Below are positions 1 to 8,965 of a stretch of DNA of 64,000 bases, piece after piece (within the stretch, counting starts at the first letter, position 1; every line of letters begins with the position of its first letter). The translations under genes and the position numbers were made by a program. The DNA is from Agrobacterium leguminum (lineage in GTDB: Bacteria > Pseudomonadota > Alphaproteobacteria > Rhizobiales > Rhizobiaceae). Where the stretch lies: the NCBI RefSeq assembly GCF_015704895.1, contig NZ_JADQWB010000003.1:248001-312000 (forward strand), read 5' to 3'. The notes under the pieces were generated by a model. The model was not told the origin of the DNA and did not search any database. It was given only the letters and a program-made list of their open reading frames with translations.

Positions 1-114
1 TAATTATCAGCCAATTCAGCGGTTTGCCGATAAAAGGTCAACCCATTGCCATGATATAACGAAGTGCTATGACTTCACGTTAAATAACCTGCAAAGCAAA
101 ATCTCGTGAAAAAC

Positions 115-663
115 ATGAGCACCCAGCCCGTAAGACAACGTAAACGCGCATCGACGCTCATGGTTCGGCCGGCCCCCTCGAAAATCAACCGCGCCATCGT
201 CCAACTCGGACATCTCACCTTTCCAGCCGCGATCGGACGCAATGGCCGCACTGCATTGAAACGTGAAGGAGACGGAAAATCTCCCATCTCCACCATCGGC
301 CTGCTGCACGGGTTTTATCGCGGTGACCGCCTTCCCGGCATCGCCACGGCACTGCCGATGCAGCGAACACGCAAGTCCATGCTGTGGTGCGACGAGCCCC
401 GTAGTCCCAATTACAACAGGCTGGTCAAGGCGCCCTTCGCCCCGAGCCATGAAGAGATGATGCGGAAGGACAGCCTCTACGACGTCTGCCTGGTGCTCGA
501 CTGGAATATCACCTCGAGAAGCCGCAATCGCGGCTCGGCGATCTTCATGCATCTGATCAGACCGGGATATGAGCCGACCGCGGGCTGCGTCGCTCTCCAT
601 CCCCGTGACATGCGGCGCATCCTGCCGCATCTGCGCAAAGGCACGAAAATCCGCATCCTGTGA
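115..663 (+). CDS. L,D-transpeptidase (YkuD) family protein
   Basis: Small single-domain protein of about 182 residues. Near the C-terminus it has the YkuD signature: a histidine in IFMHL followed about 16 residues later by TAGCVAL, whose cysteine (near residue 158) would be the catalytic nucleophile. Family members cross-link peptidoglycan stems (3-3 bonds) or attach proteins to them in the periplasm. No signal peptide or N-terminal membrane segment is visible, only a basic start (VRQRKR), so export is unexplained. I chose the ATG at 115; a GTG at 106 is in frame. The gene ends at a bidirectional terminator shared with convergent carD. Family assignment is fairly safe; the exact reaction is not. 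Confidence 0.75.
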   Translation: MSTQPVRQRKRASTLMVRPAPSKINRAIVQLGHLTFPAAIGRNGRTALKREGDGKSPISTIGLLHGFYRGDRLPGIATALPMQRTRKSMLWCDEPRSPNYNRLVKAPFAPSHEEMMRKDSLYDVCLVLDWNITSRSRNRGSAIFMHLIRPGYEPTAGCVALHPRDMRRILPHLRKGTKIRIL

Positions 664-686
664 ATTTCAGCCTGCAATCGGGCAAC

Positions 687-716
687 AAAAAACCCGCCAT
701 CAAGGCGGGTTTTTTT
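687..716. terminator. Bidirectional intrinsic terminator
   Basis: Six A residues, the stem AACCCGCC / GGCGGGTT with a short ATCAA loop, then seven T residues. It lies between the convergent transpeptidase and carD genes and can serve both strands. Confidence 0.85.
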
Positions 717-735
717 AGAGGGAAAAAGCCGGTTA

Positions 736-1305
736 TTAAGCGGCTTCGTCCTGAGAATCGTCCTCTTCGACGGTCTTGCCGCGCTTGGGGCCCTTGGCAA
801 GGTTCACTTCCACCAGGCGAACAGCCTCGGTTTCAGACATCTTGTTGACAGCGGCGATTTCGCGCGCCATGCGGTCGAGAGCAGCTTCATAAAGCTGACG
901 CTCGGAATAGGACTGCTCCGGCTGATTTTCCGCACGGTAGAGATCGCGCACGACTTCCGCAATCGCGATGAGATCGCCGGAATTGATCTTCGCATCATAT
1001 TCCTGTGCGCGGCGCGACCACATGGTACGCTTCACACGCGCCTTGCCCTGCACCACTTTCAGCGCCCGCTCGACAAAATCGCCTTCGGAAAGCTTGCGCA
1101 TGCCGATGCTGACGGCTTTGGCGACGGGAACTTTAAGACGCATCTTGTCTTTTTCGAAATCGATGACAAAAAGCTCAAGCTTCATGCCGGCGACTTCTTG
1201 TTCCTCGATTGCAGAAATGGTACCGACACCATGAGCGGGATACACAATCGCTTCACCGGTCTTGAAACCGTGATGTGCTGGAGATTTCTTCTGCTGGGTC
1301 GTCAT
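736..1305 (-). CDS. carD: CarD family transcriptional regulator
   Basis: Protein of 189 residues with the CarD/CdnL N-terminal RNA polymerase interaction domain: FKTGEAIVYPAHGVGTI at about residues 14-30 is the characteristic opening of this Tudor-like module. A helical C-terminal half rich in Arg and Glu follows and would contact promoter DNA. CarD proteins bind the RNA polymerase beta subunit and stabilise open complexes, notably at rRNA promoters. The ATG at 1305 is preceded by GGGAG about 11 bases upstream. The gene is divergent from the glutamate dehydrogenase gene across a long spacer and ends at the terminator at 687-716. The tail is acidic. Confidence 0.92.
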   Translation of the reverse strand: MTTQQKKSPAHHGFKTGEAIVYPAHGVGTISAIEEQEVAGMKLELFVIDFEKDKMRLKVPVAKAVSIGMRKLSEGDFVERALKVVQGKARVKRTMWSRRAQEYDAKINSGDLIAIAEVVRDLYRAENQPEQSYSERQLYEAALDRMAREIAAVNKMSETEAVRLVEVNLAKGPKRGKTVEEDDSQDEAA

Positions 1306-1847
1306 TCGTTCTAAAAACTCCCTGTTACATACCCGGGGATGCCGGGGTTGGGTCGGTCAGGCCCTGATGAGACGGGGGAACCGTCAGGTGACTCCGCACT
1401 GGTCCAGCCGTGCACGCAAAAACACACCTTCCCGTCTTGCGGGGTTCGATAACGTAAACGCTCGATATGTCACGGAAACCGCGTGCAAAAGAGGTGTTGC
1501 TTTCGTGGTGTTTTTGGGCACACAAATGCCACGCTGTGGATCAGTGTCGTTGGTGTACCACAAAAATAGGCGCAAATCAATAATTTGCTTCGACCGTGGC
1601 CGCAACATCACATGGCAGCCAAAGAACCGCCTAAAAATTAGCCGCAGAAATACTGTCAAAATGCTTCGTGACAGGCCCTCATGGCAAAAGGAGCAAAAAA
1701 ATTTCACTTACCGACTGAAGAAACACGAAAGCCTCTTAAACTCTTCGTAATTCCACGCCAATATCCGATTCGACTGAAAAGGCAAAATCCGCAAATTGGC
1801 GATGCTTTTTTATATTAAAGTGTGATTTTTGGAGGAATCCACGTCAA
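1306..1847. other. Long intergenic region between carD and the glutamate dehydrogenase gene
   Basis: 542 bases that must hold both divergent promoters. I see no convincing protein gene: the frames present lack ribosome binding sites and recognisable sequence. A 17-bp inverted repeat, GCAAAT-CAATA-ATTTGC, lies at 1572-1588, and a short palindrome, TCAGG-C-CCTGA, lies near 1359. The 3' part (about 1600-1840) is distinctly AT-richer. The glutamate dehydrogenase start has a good GGAGG at about 1831. Confidence 0.5.
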
Positions 1848-4800
1848 ATGGGCTACAGAAATAATCCAAAACGCGAAAAACAGATCGAAAAAGCGCGCCA
1901 GCAGGCAATTGCCGAAAATGTCCAATTTCTTGATCCGGGTATTCTTTATGGAAGGGCAAGCGCCGACGATATAGAATATTATTCCGCGGAGATGCTCGCT
2001 GCGAGCGCCGCTCACAGTTTCGAGACGCTTTCGCACTGGACCGGAGACGCTCCGTACATCGGCATCTCCCAGGTGGAGGGCGTTTCGCCACGGGATATTC
2101 CGGTAACGGTCCTGACCATTATCGGCCGCAATATGCCCTTCCTTTACGATTCCGTCATGGGCGAGGTCACCAGCAGCTATCGCGGTCTTTACCTCGCGGT
2201 GCACCCGATCCTGGTGCGCGACGAAAGCGCGCAGGCGGGCTATCGTCTTGCGGAACCCGAGGATGATCCCGCTGAAAATATCAGCCTCATCCAGCTGCAT
2301 ATCGCGCCGCTCACGCCGCAAGCCGCCGCAGCGCTGGAAGAAAGACTGCGCTTCGTGCTGACGCAGGTCCAGTTCGCCTATCGCGACTGGCGGCCCATGC
2401 TGGCGAAACTCGACGAGGCTCTGGATGAATTGTCCAAGCGCGGTTCGTCACGGCGCAAGACCGAGCGTGCGGAAGCCGTCGAATTCCTCAACTGGCTTCG
2501 CAACGACAATTTCACCTTCCTCGGCATGCGTGACTACACCTATTCCGGCAAGGGAAAGAACGCGAAGATCGAGCGCGGTGATGGCGTCGGTCTCGGCAGC
2601 CTCAGCGATCCGGATGTGCGCGTGCTGCGTCTCGGCAAGAATGCCGTGACGACGACGCCGGAAATCCTTGCCTTCCTTGACGGCCCGGATTTCCTCATCG
2701 TCACCAAGGCCAATGTGAAATCCATCGTGCACCGCCGCGCCTATATGGATTATATCGGCATCAAGCGCTTCGACGAGGACGGCAATGTCATCGGCGAACT
2801 GCGCATCGTCGGTCTCTTCACCGCCACCGCCTATACGCGCTCGGTCAAGCAGATACCGCTGCTGCGCGCCAAGGTGGCGGAAGTCGAGCGGCATTTCGGC
2901 TTCGATCCGAACAGCCACTCAGGGCGTATCCTGCAGAACACGCTGGAAGCCTATCCGCGTGACGATCTTTTCCAGATCGAAACCGATCTTCTGATCCGCT
3001 TCGTCGAGCAGATCATGGAACTGAGCGACCGTCCGCGCGTGCGCGTGCTTGCACGTATCGACCGTTTCGACCGTTTCGTTTCGGCCATCATCTTCGTTCC
3101 GCGCGAGGAGTATAATTCTTATGTACGCGAGAAGATCGGCGACTATCTGAGCAGGGTCTATGACGGGCATATTTCCGCCTATTACCCCGCCTTCCCCGAA
3201 GGCGCCGTCGCCCGCGTCCACTTCATTGTCGGCCGAACGGAAGGCAAGACGCCGCGCATCGCCCAGGACAAGCTCGAAGACGCCGTCAGCGACATTGCGG
3301 CGCGCTGGATAGACCATTTCGTCGCCCTCTCCGAGCCGGGAGCGCCGGTACTGGAAGTCGATCAGGCCTATCAGGAAGCCTTCACGCCGGAAGAAGCGAT
3401 CGGCGACATGCCGGATATTCTCGGCGCCGCGAAGGGTGAGCCGGTCCGCATCGAATTTTACCAGCAGGAAGGTCAATCGGCGGAAACGCTGTCGCTGAAG
3501 ATTTTCCACCGCGACGGCCACCTGCCGCTTTCACGCCGCGTGCCGCTGCTCGAAAATCTCGGTTTCAACGTCATCAGCGAACGCACCTTCGATATCGGCG
3601 TCGTTTCAGACGGCGAAAAGCGCGACATCGTGCTGCACGACATGGAATTGTCCGTCGCCAAGGGAACGACGCTCGATCTGCCGCACTATGGACAGAAACT
3701 CGAAGAGGCGTTCCTCGCCGCCTTCTCCGGCAAGGTCGACAATGACAACTTCAACCGCCTGATCCTCGCCTGCGGCCTCACCGTGCGCGAAGTCTCCGTG
3801 CTACGCGCCTATGCGCGTTATCTCCGCCAGACCGGCATCGTCTATTCGCAGGAGCATATTTCCGAAACGCTCTATAAGTATCCGGCGATTTCCCGCAATA
3901 TTTTCGCGCTGTTCAAAGCCGGCTTCGATCCGTCCGTCGACGAAAAGAAGCGGCTGAAGAAACTCGCCGAAATACACAAGGCAATCGAAGCGGCGTTGAG
4001 CGGCGTTCCCAATCTCGATGAGGACCGCACGCTCAGGCGTTACGTCAACGCCATCGACGCGACGCTGCGCACCAACTACTTCCAGAAAAATGCCGATGGT
4101 ACGCCGCGTGACCTGTTGGCCTTCAAGTTCGATCCGAAACATCTGGACGGCCTGCCCGACCCACGTCCCTTCCGCGAAATCTTCGTCTACGGAACAGAGG
4201 TCGAAGGCGTGCATCTGCGCTTCGGCAAGGTCGCGCGCGGCGGTCTGCGCTGGTCGGATCGCGGCCAGGATTACCGCACGGAAGTGCTCGGCCTCGTCAA
4301 GGCGCAACAGGTCAAGAATGCGGTGATCGTTCCGGTCGGCGCCAAGGGCGGCTTCTTCCCGAAGAACCTGCCGGCCGGCGGCTCCCGCGACGAGGTGTTC
4401 AACGCCGGCCGCGAGGCCTACAAGACCTATATCCGCACCCTGCTGTCCATCACCGACAATATCATCGACGATGCCATCGTGCCGCCAGCCGATACGCTGC
4501 GGCTCGACGGTGACGACCCCTATTTCGTCGTCGCCGCCGACAAGGGAACGGCAACCTTCTCCGATACGGCGAACGGTCTTGCCCATGAGGCTGGTTTCTG
4601 GCTGGACGACGCCTTCGCGTCGGGCGGTTCGGCCGGTTACGACCACAAGAAGATGGGCATTACTGCCCGTGGCGCCTGGGAAACGGTGAAACGCCATTTC
4701 CGTGAAATGGACACCGACATCCAGACCACCCCCTTCACGGTGGCGGGCGTGGGCGATATGTCCGGCGACGTTTTCGGCAACGGCATGCTGCTGTCGGAAA

Positions 4801-6608
4801 AGATCAGGCTGATTGCCGCCTTCGACCACCGCGACATCTTCATCGATCCGGATCCCGACACCGACAAGTCCTTTGCCGAACGCAAGCGGCTTTTCGAACT
4901 GCCGCGTTCCAGCTGGCAGGATTACGATCGTTCGACCCTCTCCGCCGGCGCGATGATCATCTCGCGCTCCGAAAAATCGGTGACGCTGACACCGGAAGCC
5001 GTGGCCGCCATCGGCATCGACAAATCCGTCGCTACGCCCTTCGAGATCATGACGGCCATCCTGAAGGCGCCAACCGATCTTCTGTGGTTCGGCGGCATCG
5101 GCACCTACATCAAGGCGGCGGTGGAAACCAATGCCGAGGTGGGTGACAGGGCGAACGACCCGATCCGCGTCAACGCAACCGAGCTGCGCGCCAAGGTCAT
5201 CGGCGAAGGCGCCAATCTCGGCATCACCCAGAAGGGGCGCATCGCCTATGCGCTTTCGGGTGGACGTTGCAATTCCGACGCCATCGACAACTCGGCCGGC
5301 GTGAACTCCTCAGACGTCGAGGTCAACATCAAGATCGCGCTTGCCTCCGCCGTGAACAGCGGTCGCCTGACGATGCCGAAACGCAACCAGCTTCTCGCTT
5401 CCATGACGCCGGAAGTGGCGCAGCTGGTATTGCGCAACAACTACCTGCAATCGCTGGCGATCTCGCTGACGGAGCGGCTGGGCCTTTCGAACCGCGAAGA
5501 GCTCGGCCGCCTGATGAGCGCGCTGGAGGCGACCGGGCAACTGAACCGCAAGGTCGAAACCCTGCCTAACAATGCCGAATTCAGCGAAAGATACGCCACC
5601 GGCAAACCGCTGACCCGGCCGGAAATCGGCGTGCTCCTCTCCTATGCCAAGCTCACTTTGTTCGACGCACTGGTGGCAAGCACGCTTCCCGACGAACCCT
5701 ATCTCCAGCATCTTCTGGTCGATTATTTCCCGGCCAAGATGCAGAAGAACTATGCGGACGATATCAAATCGCATCGTCTGCATCGCGAAATCGTCGCCAC
5801 CGCACTCGCCAATGCCGTCGTCAATCGCGGCGGCCCGGGCTTTGTGCAGAAACTTGCCGATGCGAGCGGCCTTCTGGCGGCCGACGTCGTCAAGGCGGCA
5901 GTGATCGTCGAGGATGGTTTCGGTCTCAAACGCCTGTGGAGCGAAGTCGACGCGCTTGACGGCAAGGTCGGCGGTGAAGTCCAGAACGGGCTTTATGCCA
6001 CGATCACGCGTATCTTCTCGGATGCGAGCAGGCTTTACCTGCAAACCGGGAGCGCGGGTGCGGCCGCAGGTGACATGGCGACCGAAATCGAGCGCCTGAA
6101 AACTGCGATCAAGACCCTATCGCCGGCAGCGGCGAAGTATCGCCGCGAACTCGGCGTCACGGAAATCGACGGCGTTCCTTCCGGTCTTCTGGAGGAACTC
6201 GATACGCTTTCCCTGCTCGTCTATGTGCCGGAGATCATGCGCATCGCCGAAAGCGCCGGCACCACGCTTGCCCGCGCCGCCGAAAGCTACGCCACCGTCT
6301 CATCGACCTTCCGCGTCGCGCGTCTGCTGGATGCAAGCCAGCGCATCACACCGGCGGATCATTACGAGAGTCTGGCTCTCCTGCGCAGCCAGGACCAGAT
6401 CTCCTCGTCGCGACGCCGAATCGTCATCTCCGCACTGACCGAATATGCCAAAGAAAAGGATCCGGTTCAGGCCTGGTATGCGGCGGACCGCGTGCGGGTC
6501 AACCGCATCGTCTCCGAACTCGGCGCGCTCAGCGACAGCGGCGATACCAACCTTGCCCGTCTGACGGTCGCGGCCGGGCTGCTTGGCGATATCGTTCAGG
6601 CACGCTGA
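1848..6608 (+). CDS. Large NAD-specific glutamate dehydrogenase (about 180 kDa class)
   Basis: At 1586 residues this matches the L_180 class of NAD-dependent glutamate dehydrogenases, which interconvert glutamate with 2-oxoglutarate plus ammonia in the cytoplasm, usually in the catabolic direction. The N-terminal ~700 residues form the regulatory region typical of the class. The catalytic core starts near residue 797 (GGLRWSDRGQDYRTE) and includes KAQQVKNAVIVPVGAKGG with the catalytic lysine (about 817-835) and a dinucleotide-binding stretch, GVGDMSGDVFGNG, near 966-978. A GGAGG ribosome binding site precedes the ATG. It is monocistronic and is followed by a perfect stem-loop. Length and domain order look complete. 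Confidence 0.95.
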   Translation: MGYRNNPKREKQIEKARQQAIAENVQFLDPGILYGRASADDIEYYSAEMLAASAAHSFETLSHWTGDAPYIGISQVEGVSPRDIPVTVLTIIGRNMPFLYDSVMGEVTSSYRGLYLAVHPILVRDESAQAGYRLAEPEDDPAENISLIQLHIAPLTPQAAAALEERLRFVLTQVQFAYRDWRPMLAKLDEALDELSKRGSSRRKTERAEAVEFLNWLRNDNFTFLGMRDYTYSGKGKNAKIERGDGVGLGSLSDPDVRVLRLGKNAVTTTPEILAFLDGPDFLIVTKANVKSIVHRRAYMDYIGIKRFDEDGNVIGELRIVGLFTATAYTRSVKQIPLLRAKVAEVERHFGFDPNSHSGRILQNTLEAYPRDDLFQIETDLLIRFVEQIMELSDRPRVRVLARIDRFDRFVSAIIFVPREEYNSYVREKIGDYLSRVYDGHISAYYPAFPEGAVARVHFIVGRTEGKTPRIAQDKLEDAVSDIAARWIDHFVALSEPGAPVLEVDQAYQEAFTPEEAIGDMPDILGAAKGEPVRIEFYQQEGQSAETLSLKIFHRDGHLPLSRRVPLLENLGFNVISERTFDIGVVSDGEKRDIVLHDMELSVAKGTTLDLPHYGQKLEEAFLAAFSGKVDNDNFNRLILACGLTVREVSVLRAYARYLRQTGIVYSQEHISETLYKYPAISRNIFALFKAGFDPSVDEKKRLKKLAEIHKAIEAALSGVPNLDEDRTLRRYVNAIDATLRTNYFQKNADGTPRDLLAFKFDPKHLDGLPDPRPFREIFVYGTEVEGVHLRFGKVARGGLRWSDRGQDYRTEVLGLVKAQQVKNAVIVPVGAKGGFFPKNLPAGGSRDEVFNAGREAYKTYIRTLLSITDNIIDDAIVPPADTLRLDGDDPYFVVAADKGTATFSDTANGLAHEAGFWLDDAFASGGSAGYDHKKMGITARGAWETVKRHFREMDTDIQTTPFTVAGVGDMSGDVFGNGMLLSEKIRLIAAFDHRDIFIDPDPDTDKSFAERKRLFELPRSSWQDYDRSTLSAGAMIISRSEKSVTLTPEAVAAIGIDKSVATPFEIMTAILKAPTDLLWFGGIGTYIKAAVETNAEVGDRANDPIRVNATELRAKVIGEGANLGITQKGRIAYALSGGRCNSDAIDNSAGVNSSDVEVNIKIALASAVNSGRLTMPKRNQLLASMTPEVAQLVLRNNYLQSLAISLTERLGLSNREELGRLMSALEATGQLNRKVETLPNNAEFSERYATGKPLTRPEIGVLLSYAKLTLFDALVASTLPDEPYLQHLLVDYFPAKMQKNYADDIKSHRLHREIVATALANAVVNRGGPGFVQKLADASGLLAADVVKAAVIVEDGFGLKRLWSEVDALDGKVGGEVQNGLYATITRIFSDASRLYLQTGSAGAAAGDMATEIERLKTAIKTLSPAAAKYRRELGVTEIDGVPSGLLEELDTLSLLVYVPEIMRIAESAGTTLARAAESYATVSSTFRVARLLDASQRITPADHYESLALLRSQDQISSSRRRIVISALTEYAKEKDPVQAWYAADRVRVNRIVSELGALSDSGDTNLARLTVAAGLLGDIVQAR

Positions 6609-6624
6609 TCGGCAGCCTCAAAAA

Positions 6625-6650
6625 CGCCATCCGGGTCCACCCGGATGGCG
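6625..6650. terminator. Perfect 12-bp stem-loop after the glutamate dehydrogenase gene
   Basis: CGCCATCCGGGT and ACCCGGATGGCG are exact reverse complements separated by CC. There is no T tract, so it may stabilise the 3' end or aid termination without being a classical intrinsic terminator. Confidence 0.55.
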
Positions 6651-6713
6651 CCAGACAAAATGGATGCACCCGCATCACGCATTTTATTTCCCGATTTTCC
6701 GATAGGACGATGA

Positions 6714-8090
6714 ATGACTGTCCCTTCCCCAAATGCGGAAACAGTGGTTGCCAAACGCGGCATCTGGGGCTGGGTGATGTTCGACTGGGCGGCGCAGCCG
6801 TTCTTTACGGTCGTCACGACCTTCGTTTTCGGGCCTTATTTCGTCGCACGGCTCACCGACGATCCGATTTCGGCGCAGGCGACATGGAGCAACATGGCGA
6901 CGGTGTCGTCGATCATCATCGCCCTCTTCTCCCCCATTCTCGGCTCCATCGCCGACCAGTCCGGCGCACGCAAACCGTGGATCGCCTTCTTTGCCGTTAT
7001 CAAGATTGTCAGTCTCTTTTTCCTGTGGTTCGCAACACCGGGATCGCCGCTCATCCTGCCGATTATCTGTATTATCCTCGCTTCCATCGCGGCCGAATTC
7101 TCGATTGTCTTCAACGATTCCATGATGCCGAGGCTGACCAATCCGCAAAATGTCGGGCGCATTTCCAATCTCGCTTGGGGGCTTGGTTATCTCGGCGGGA
7201 TGGTGGTGCTGATCGCCGTGGTGACGCTTCTGGCCGCAAGCCCTAAAACCGGGCTGACATTGGCCGGAATTACTCCGCTCTTAGGACTGGACCCCGCCAG
7301 CGGTGCGGATGCGCGGGTAACCGGGCCAATTGCCGCAATCTGGTATCTCGTCTTCATTCTACCAATGTTCCTGTTCACCCCCGATGCGAGAAGGGGCCTG
7401 CCCTTCGGCGCGGCGATCCGCTCAGGGCTTTCTGAACTTAACAACACGTTGCGTGAGCTGCGCAGCCGCCCGCTTCTGCTACGATTTTTCATCGCCCGGA
7501 TGCTGTATCAGGATGGCGTGAATGGGCTCATCATCCTCGGAGGAACGTTTGCTGCCGGAATGTTCGGCTGGGAGACTATGGAAATAGGCCTTTTTGGCAT
7601 TTTGCTTAATATAGTTGCCATCGCAGGCTGTTTCACGGCCGGGCGCGTCGATCAGACACTCGGTTCTCGTATCACCATTCTGATTAGCCTGTCGCTCCTG
7701 CTGCTCGCGACGCTCGGACTCGTCTCGACAGACAAAGACTCCACCCTGTTCGGCCTGCTACAATTGTCGACCGCAGATAATGGCGGCATCTTCGCCACCG
7801 GCGCGGAAAAAGCCTATCTGCTTTATGGTGTGTTGATCGGCCTTGCCTTCGGTCCCGTTCAGGCCTCGTCACGATCTTATCTCGCCCGCAACATCACCGT
7901 TGCGGAGGCGGGCCGTTATTTCGGCATCTATGCGCTCTCCGGACGCGCCACCAGCTTCATGGCGACGCTGTCGTTTTCCATAGCAACCACCATAAGCGGC
8001 TCCGCCCATATCGGCATGGCGACGCTCATCGTATTTCTGGGATCCGGGTTCCTGCTGTTGCTGCGCGTGCCGGAAAGAACGACAGGCTGA
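6714..8090 (+). CDS. MFS transporter, UMF1/Atg22-like family
   Basis: 458-residue polytopic membrane protein with about 12 hydrophobic segments. It begins GWVMFDWAAQPFFTVV, the FDWA motif typical of the UMF1/Atg22-like branch of the major facilitator superfamily; a second family-typical stretch is QASSRSYLARN near residue 384. Members sit in the inner membrane; the substrate here cannot be read from sequence. AGGACGATGA precedes the ATG. It follows the glutamate dehydrogenase gene by 105 bases and ends convergently with phaR. Amino-acid-related export is only a guess from the Atg22 relationship. Confidence 0.8.
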   Translation: MTVPSPNAETVVAKRGIWGWVMFDWAAQPFFTVVTTFVFGPYFVARLTDDPISAQATWSNMATVSSIIIALFSPILGSIADQSGARKPWIAFFAVIKIVSLFFLWFATPGSPLILPIICIILASIAAEFSIVFNDSMMPRLTNPQNVGRISNLAWGLGYLGGMVVLIAVVTLLAASPKTGLTLAGITPLLGLDPASGADARVTGPIAAIWYLVFILPMFLFTPDARRGLPFGAAIRSGLSELNNTLRELRSRPLLLRFFIARMLYQDGVNGLIILGGTFAAGMFGWETMEIGLFGILLNIVAIAGCFTAGRVDQTLGSRITILISLSLLLLATLGLVSTDKDSTLFGLLQLSTADNGGIFATGAEKAYLLYGVLIGLAFGPVQASSRSYLARNITVAEAGRYFGIYALSGRATSFMATLSFSIATTISGSAHIGMATLIVFLGSGFLLLLRVPERTTG

Positions 8091-8100
8091 TAGTCTGAAG

Positions 8101-8137
8101 CAAAAGCCGATGCGGTTTGCTGAAACCGAGCATCGGC
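8101..8137 (-). terminator. Terminator between the MFS gene and phaR
   Basis: Two-part stem: GCCGATGC / GCATCGGC outside and GGTTT / AAACC inside with a GCTG loop. Read on the minus strand it is followed by TTTTG, so it most likely terminates phaR. Confidence 0.7.
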
Positions 8138-8146
8138 CCGACAGGA

Positions 8147-8722
8147 TCAAAGCTGATCGAGCTTTTGCTGCAATGCGCGCAACTGCGCCTTCAGCTCATC
8201 GATTTCGGATGCATTCGGCTTGCGGGTTTCCTTGGGCGCCTGCGGCATTGCGAAAGGTGTAAAACCCTGCATCGCCTGCCGGAACAGTTCCGTATTGCGG
8301 CGAATCTGCTCTTCCATCATTTGCAACGGCGCCTGAAAATTGCGGGCAAGCGAGCCATCGCCGAAAGCCTTCGCCATATGCTCCTGCATCTGGCTCTGCT
8401 GGTCGGAGAAGGTCTTCATCGAATGTTCGAGAAATGTCGGCACGACCATCTGCATCTGGTCGCCGTAATAGGAGATCAATTGCCGCAGAAACGCCGTCGG
8501 CAGCAACGTATTGCCGGTTTTGGCCTCCTGTTCGACGATGATCTGCGTCAGCACCGCATGTGTGATGTCTTCGGACGACTTGGCGTCCTGAACCTTGAAG
8601 TCCTCGCCGCGCTTGACCATCTGCGCCAGATCATCGAGCGTCACATAGGTGCTGGTGCCGGTATTGTAGAGCCGCCGGTTGGCGTATTTTTTAATGATTG
8701 TTTCGCCGTCGTGTTTCGCCAT
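8147..8722 (-). CDS. phaR: Polyhydroxyalkanoate synthesis regulator PhaR
   Basis: 191 residues. The N-terminal region opens with IIKKYANRRLYNTGTSTYVTLDDLA, the hallmark of the PHB/PHA accumulation regulator DNA-binding domain (residues about 9-70), and is followed by a helical region rich in Gln and Met. The C-terminal end is a predicted coiled coil (EIDELKAQLRALQQKLDQL). PhaR proteins bind both DNA and nascent PHA granules, repressing phasin and other genes until polymer forms. It is divergent from phaA across about 240 bases that contain TGC/GCA-type candidate sites, consistent with control of itself and phaA. Confidence 0.92.
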   Translation of the reverse strand: MAKHDGETIIKKYANRRLYNTGTSTYVTLDDLAQMVKRGEDFKVQDAKSSEDITHAVLTQIIVEQEAKTGNTLLPTAFLRQLISYYGDQMQMVVPTFLEHSMKTFSDQQSQMQEHMAKAFGDGSLARNFQAPLQMMEEQIRRNTELFRQAMQGFTPFAMPQAPKETRKPNASEIDELKAQLRALQQKLDQL

Positions 8723-8823
8723 GCCCGCCTCCTCGCGATGATGGTATTTTCTTGTTTTTTGGTGTTATTGCTCTTCCCGGTGCAAAGTGTATGCGCAAAA
8801 CGAGCCCTCTGACAAATGTTTTG

Positions 8824-8855
8824 TGCATCGCAACAGTTTGTTTTTTGCGCAGCAA
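8824..8855. promoter_or_regulatory. Candidate PhaR operator sites
   Basis: TGCATCGCAACA (8824-8835) and the palindrome TTGC-GCA-GCAA (8845-8855) lie in the phaR-phaA spacer. PhaR proteins of alphaproteobacteria are known to prefer TGC...GCA type sites, so these are plausible autoregulatory operators. Inferred from sequence alone. Confidence 0.35.
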
Positions 8856-8965
8856 TTTTCCGCAAGATTCCAGCGTGATTTAGCAACATCTTTTAAAGCA
8901 ACTTTCGCCATTTGACTTGTATTGAAAGCTTTGCCAGTCTCCGCCCGCAAGTGAGGAGAAAACTG

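Noticed and set aside
1360..1395. CTGATGA followed by a small hairpin, reminiscent of a hammerhead ribozyme core
   Set aside because: The GAAA segment that must follow stem II is missing and no stem I/III or cleavage site can be built around it.
1367..1750. Open frame of 127 codons in the carD-glutamate dehydrogenase spacer
   Set aside because: No ribosome binding site, no recognisable family, and a basic composition typical of chance frames.
1681..1818. 45-codon frame just upstream of the glutamate dehydrogenase gene
   Set aside because: Lysine-rich, no convincing ribosome binding site and no similarity I recognise; it could only be supported by ribosome profiling.
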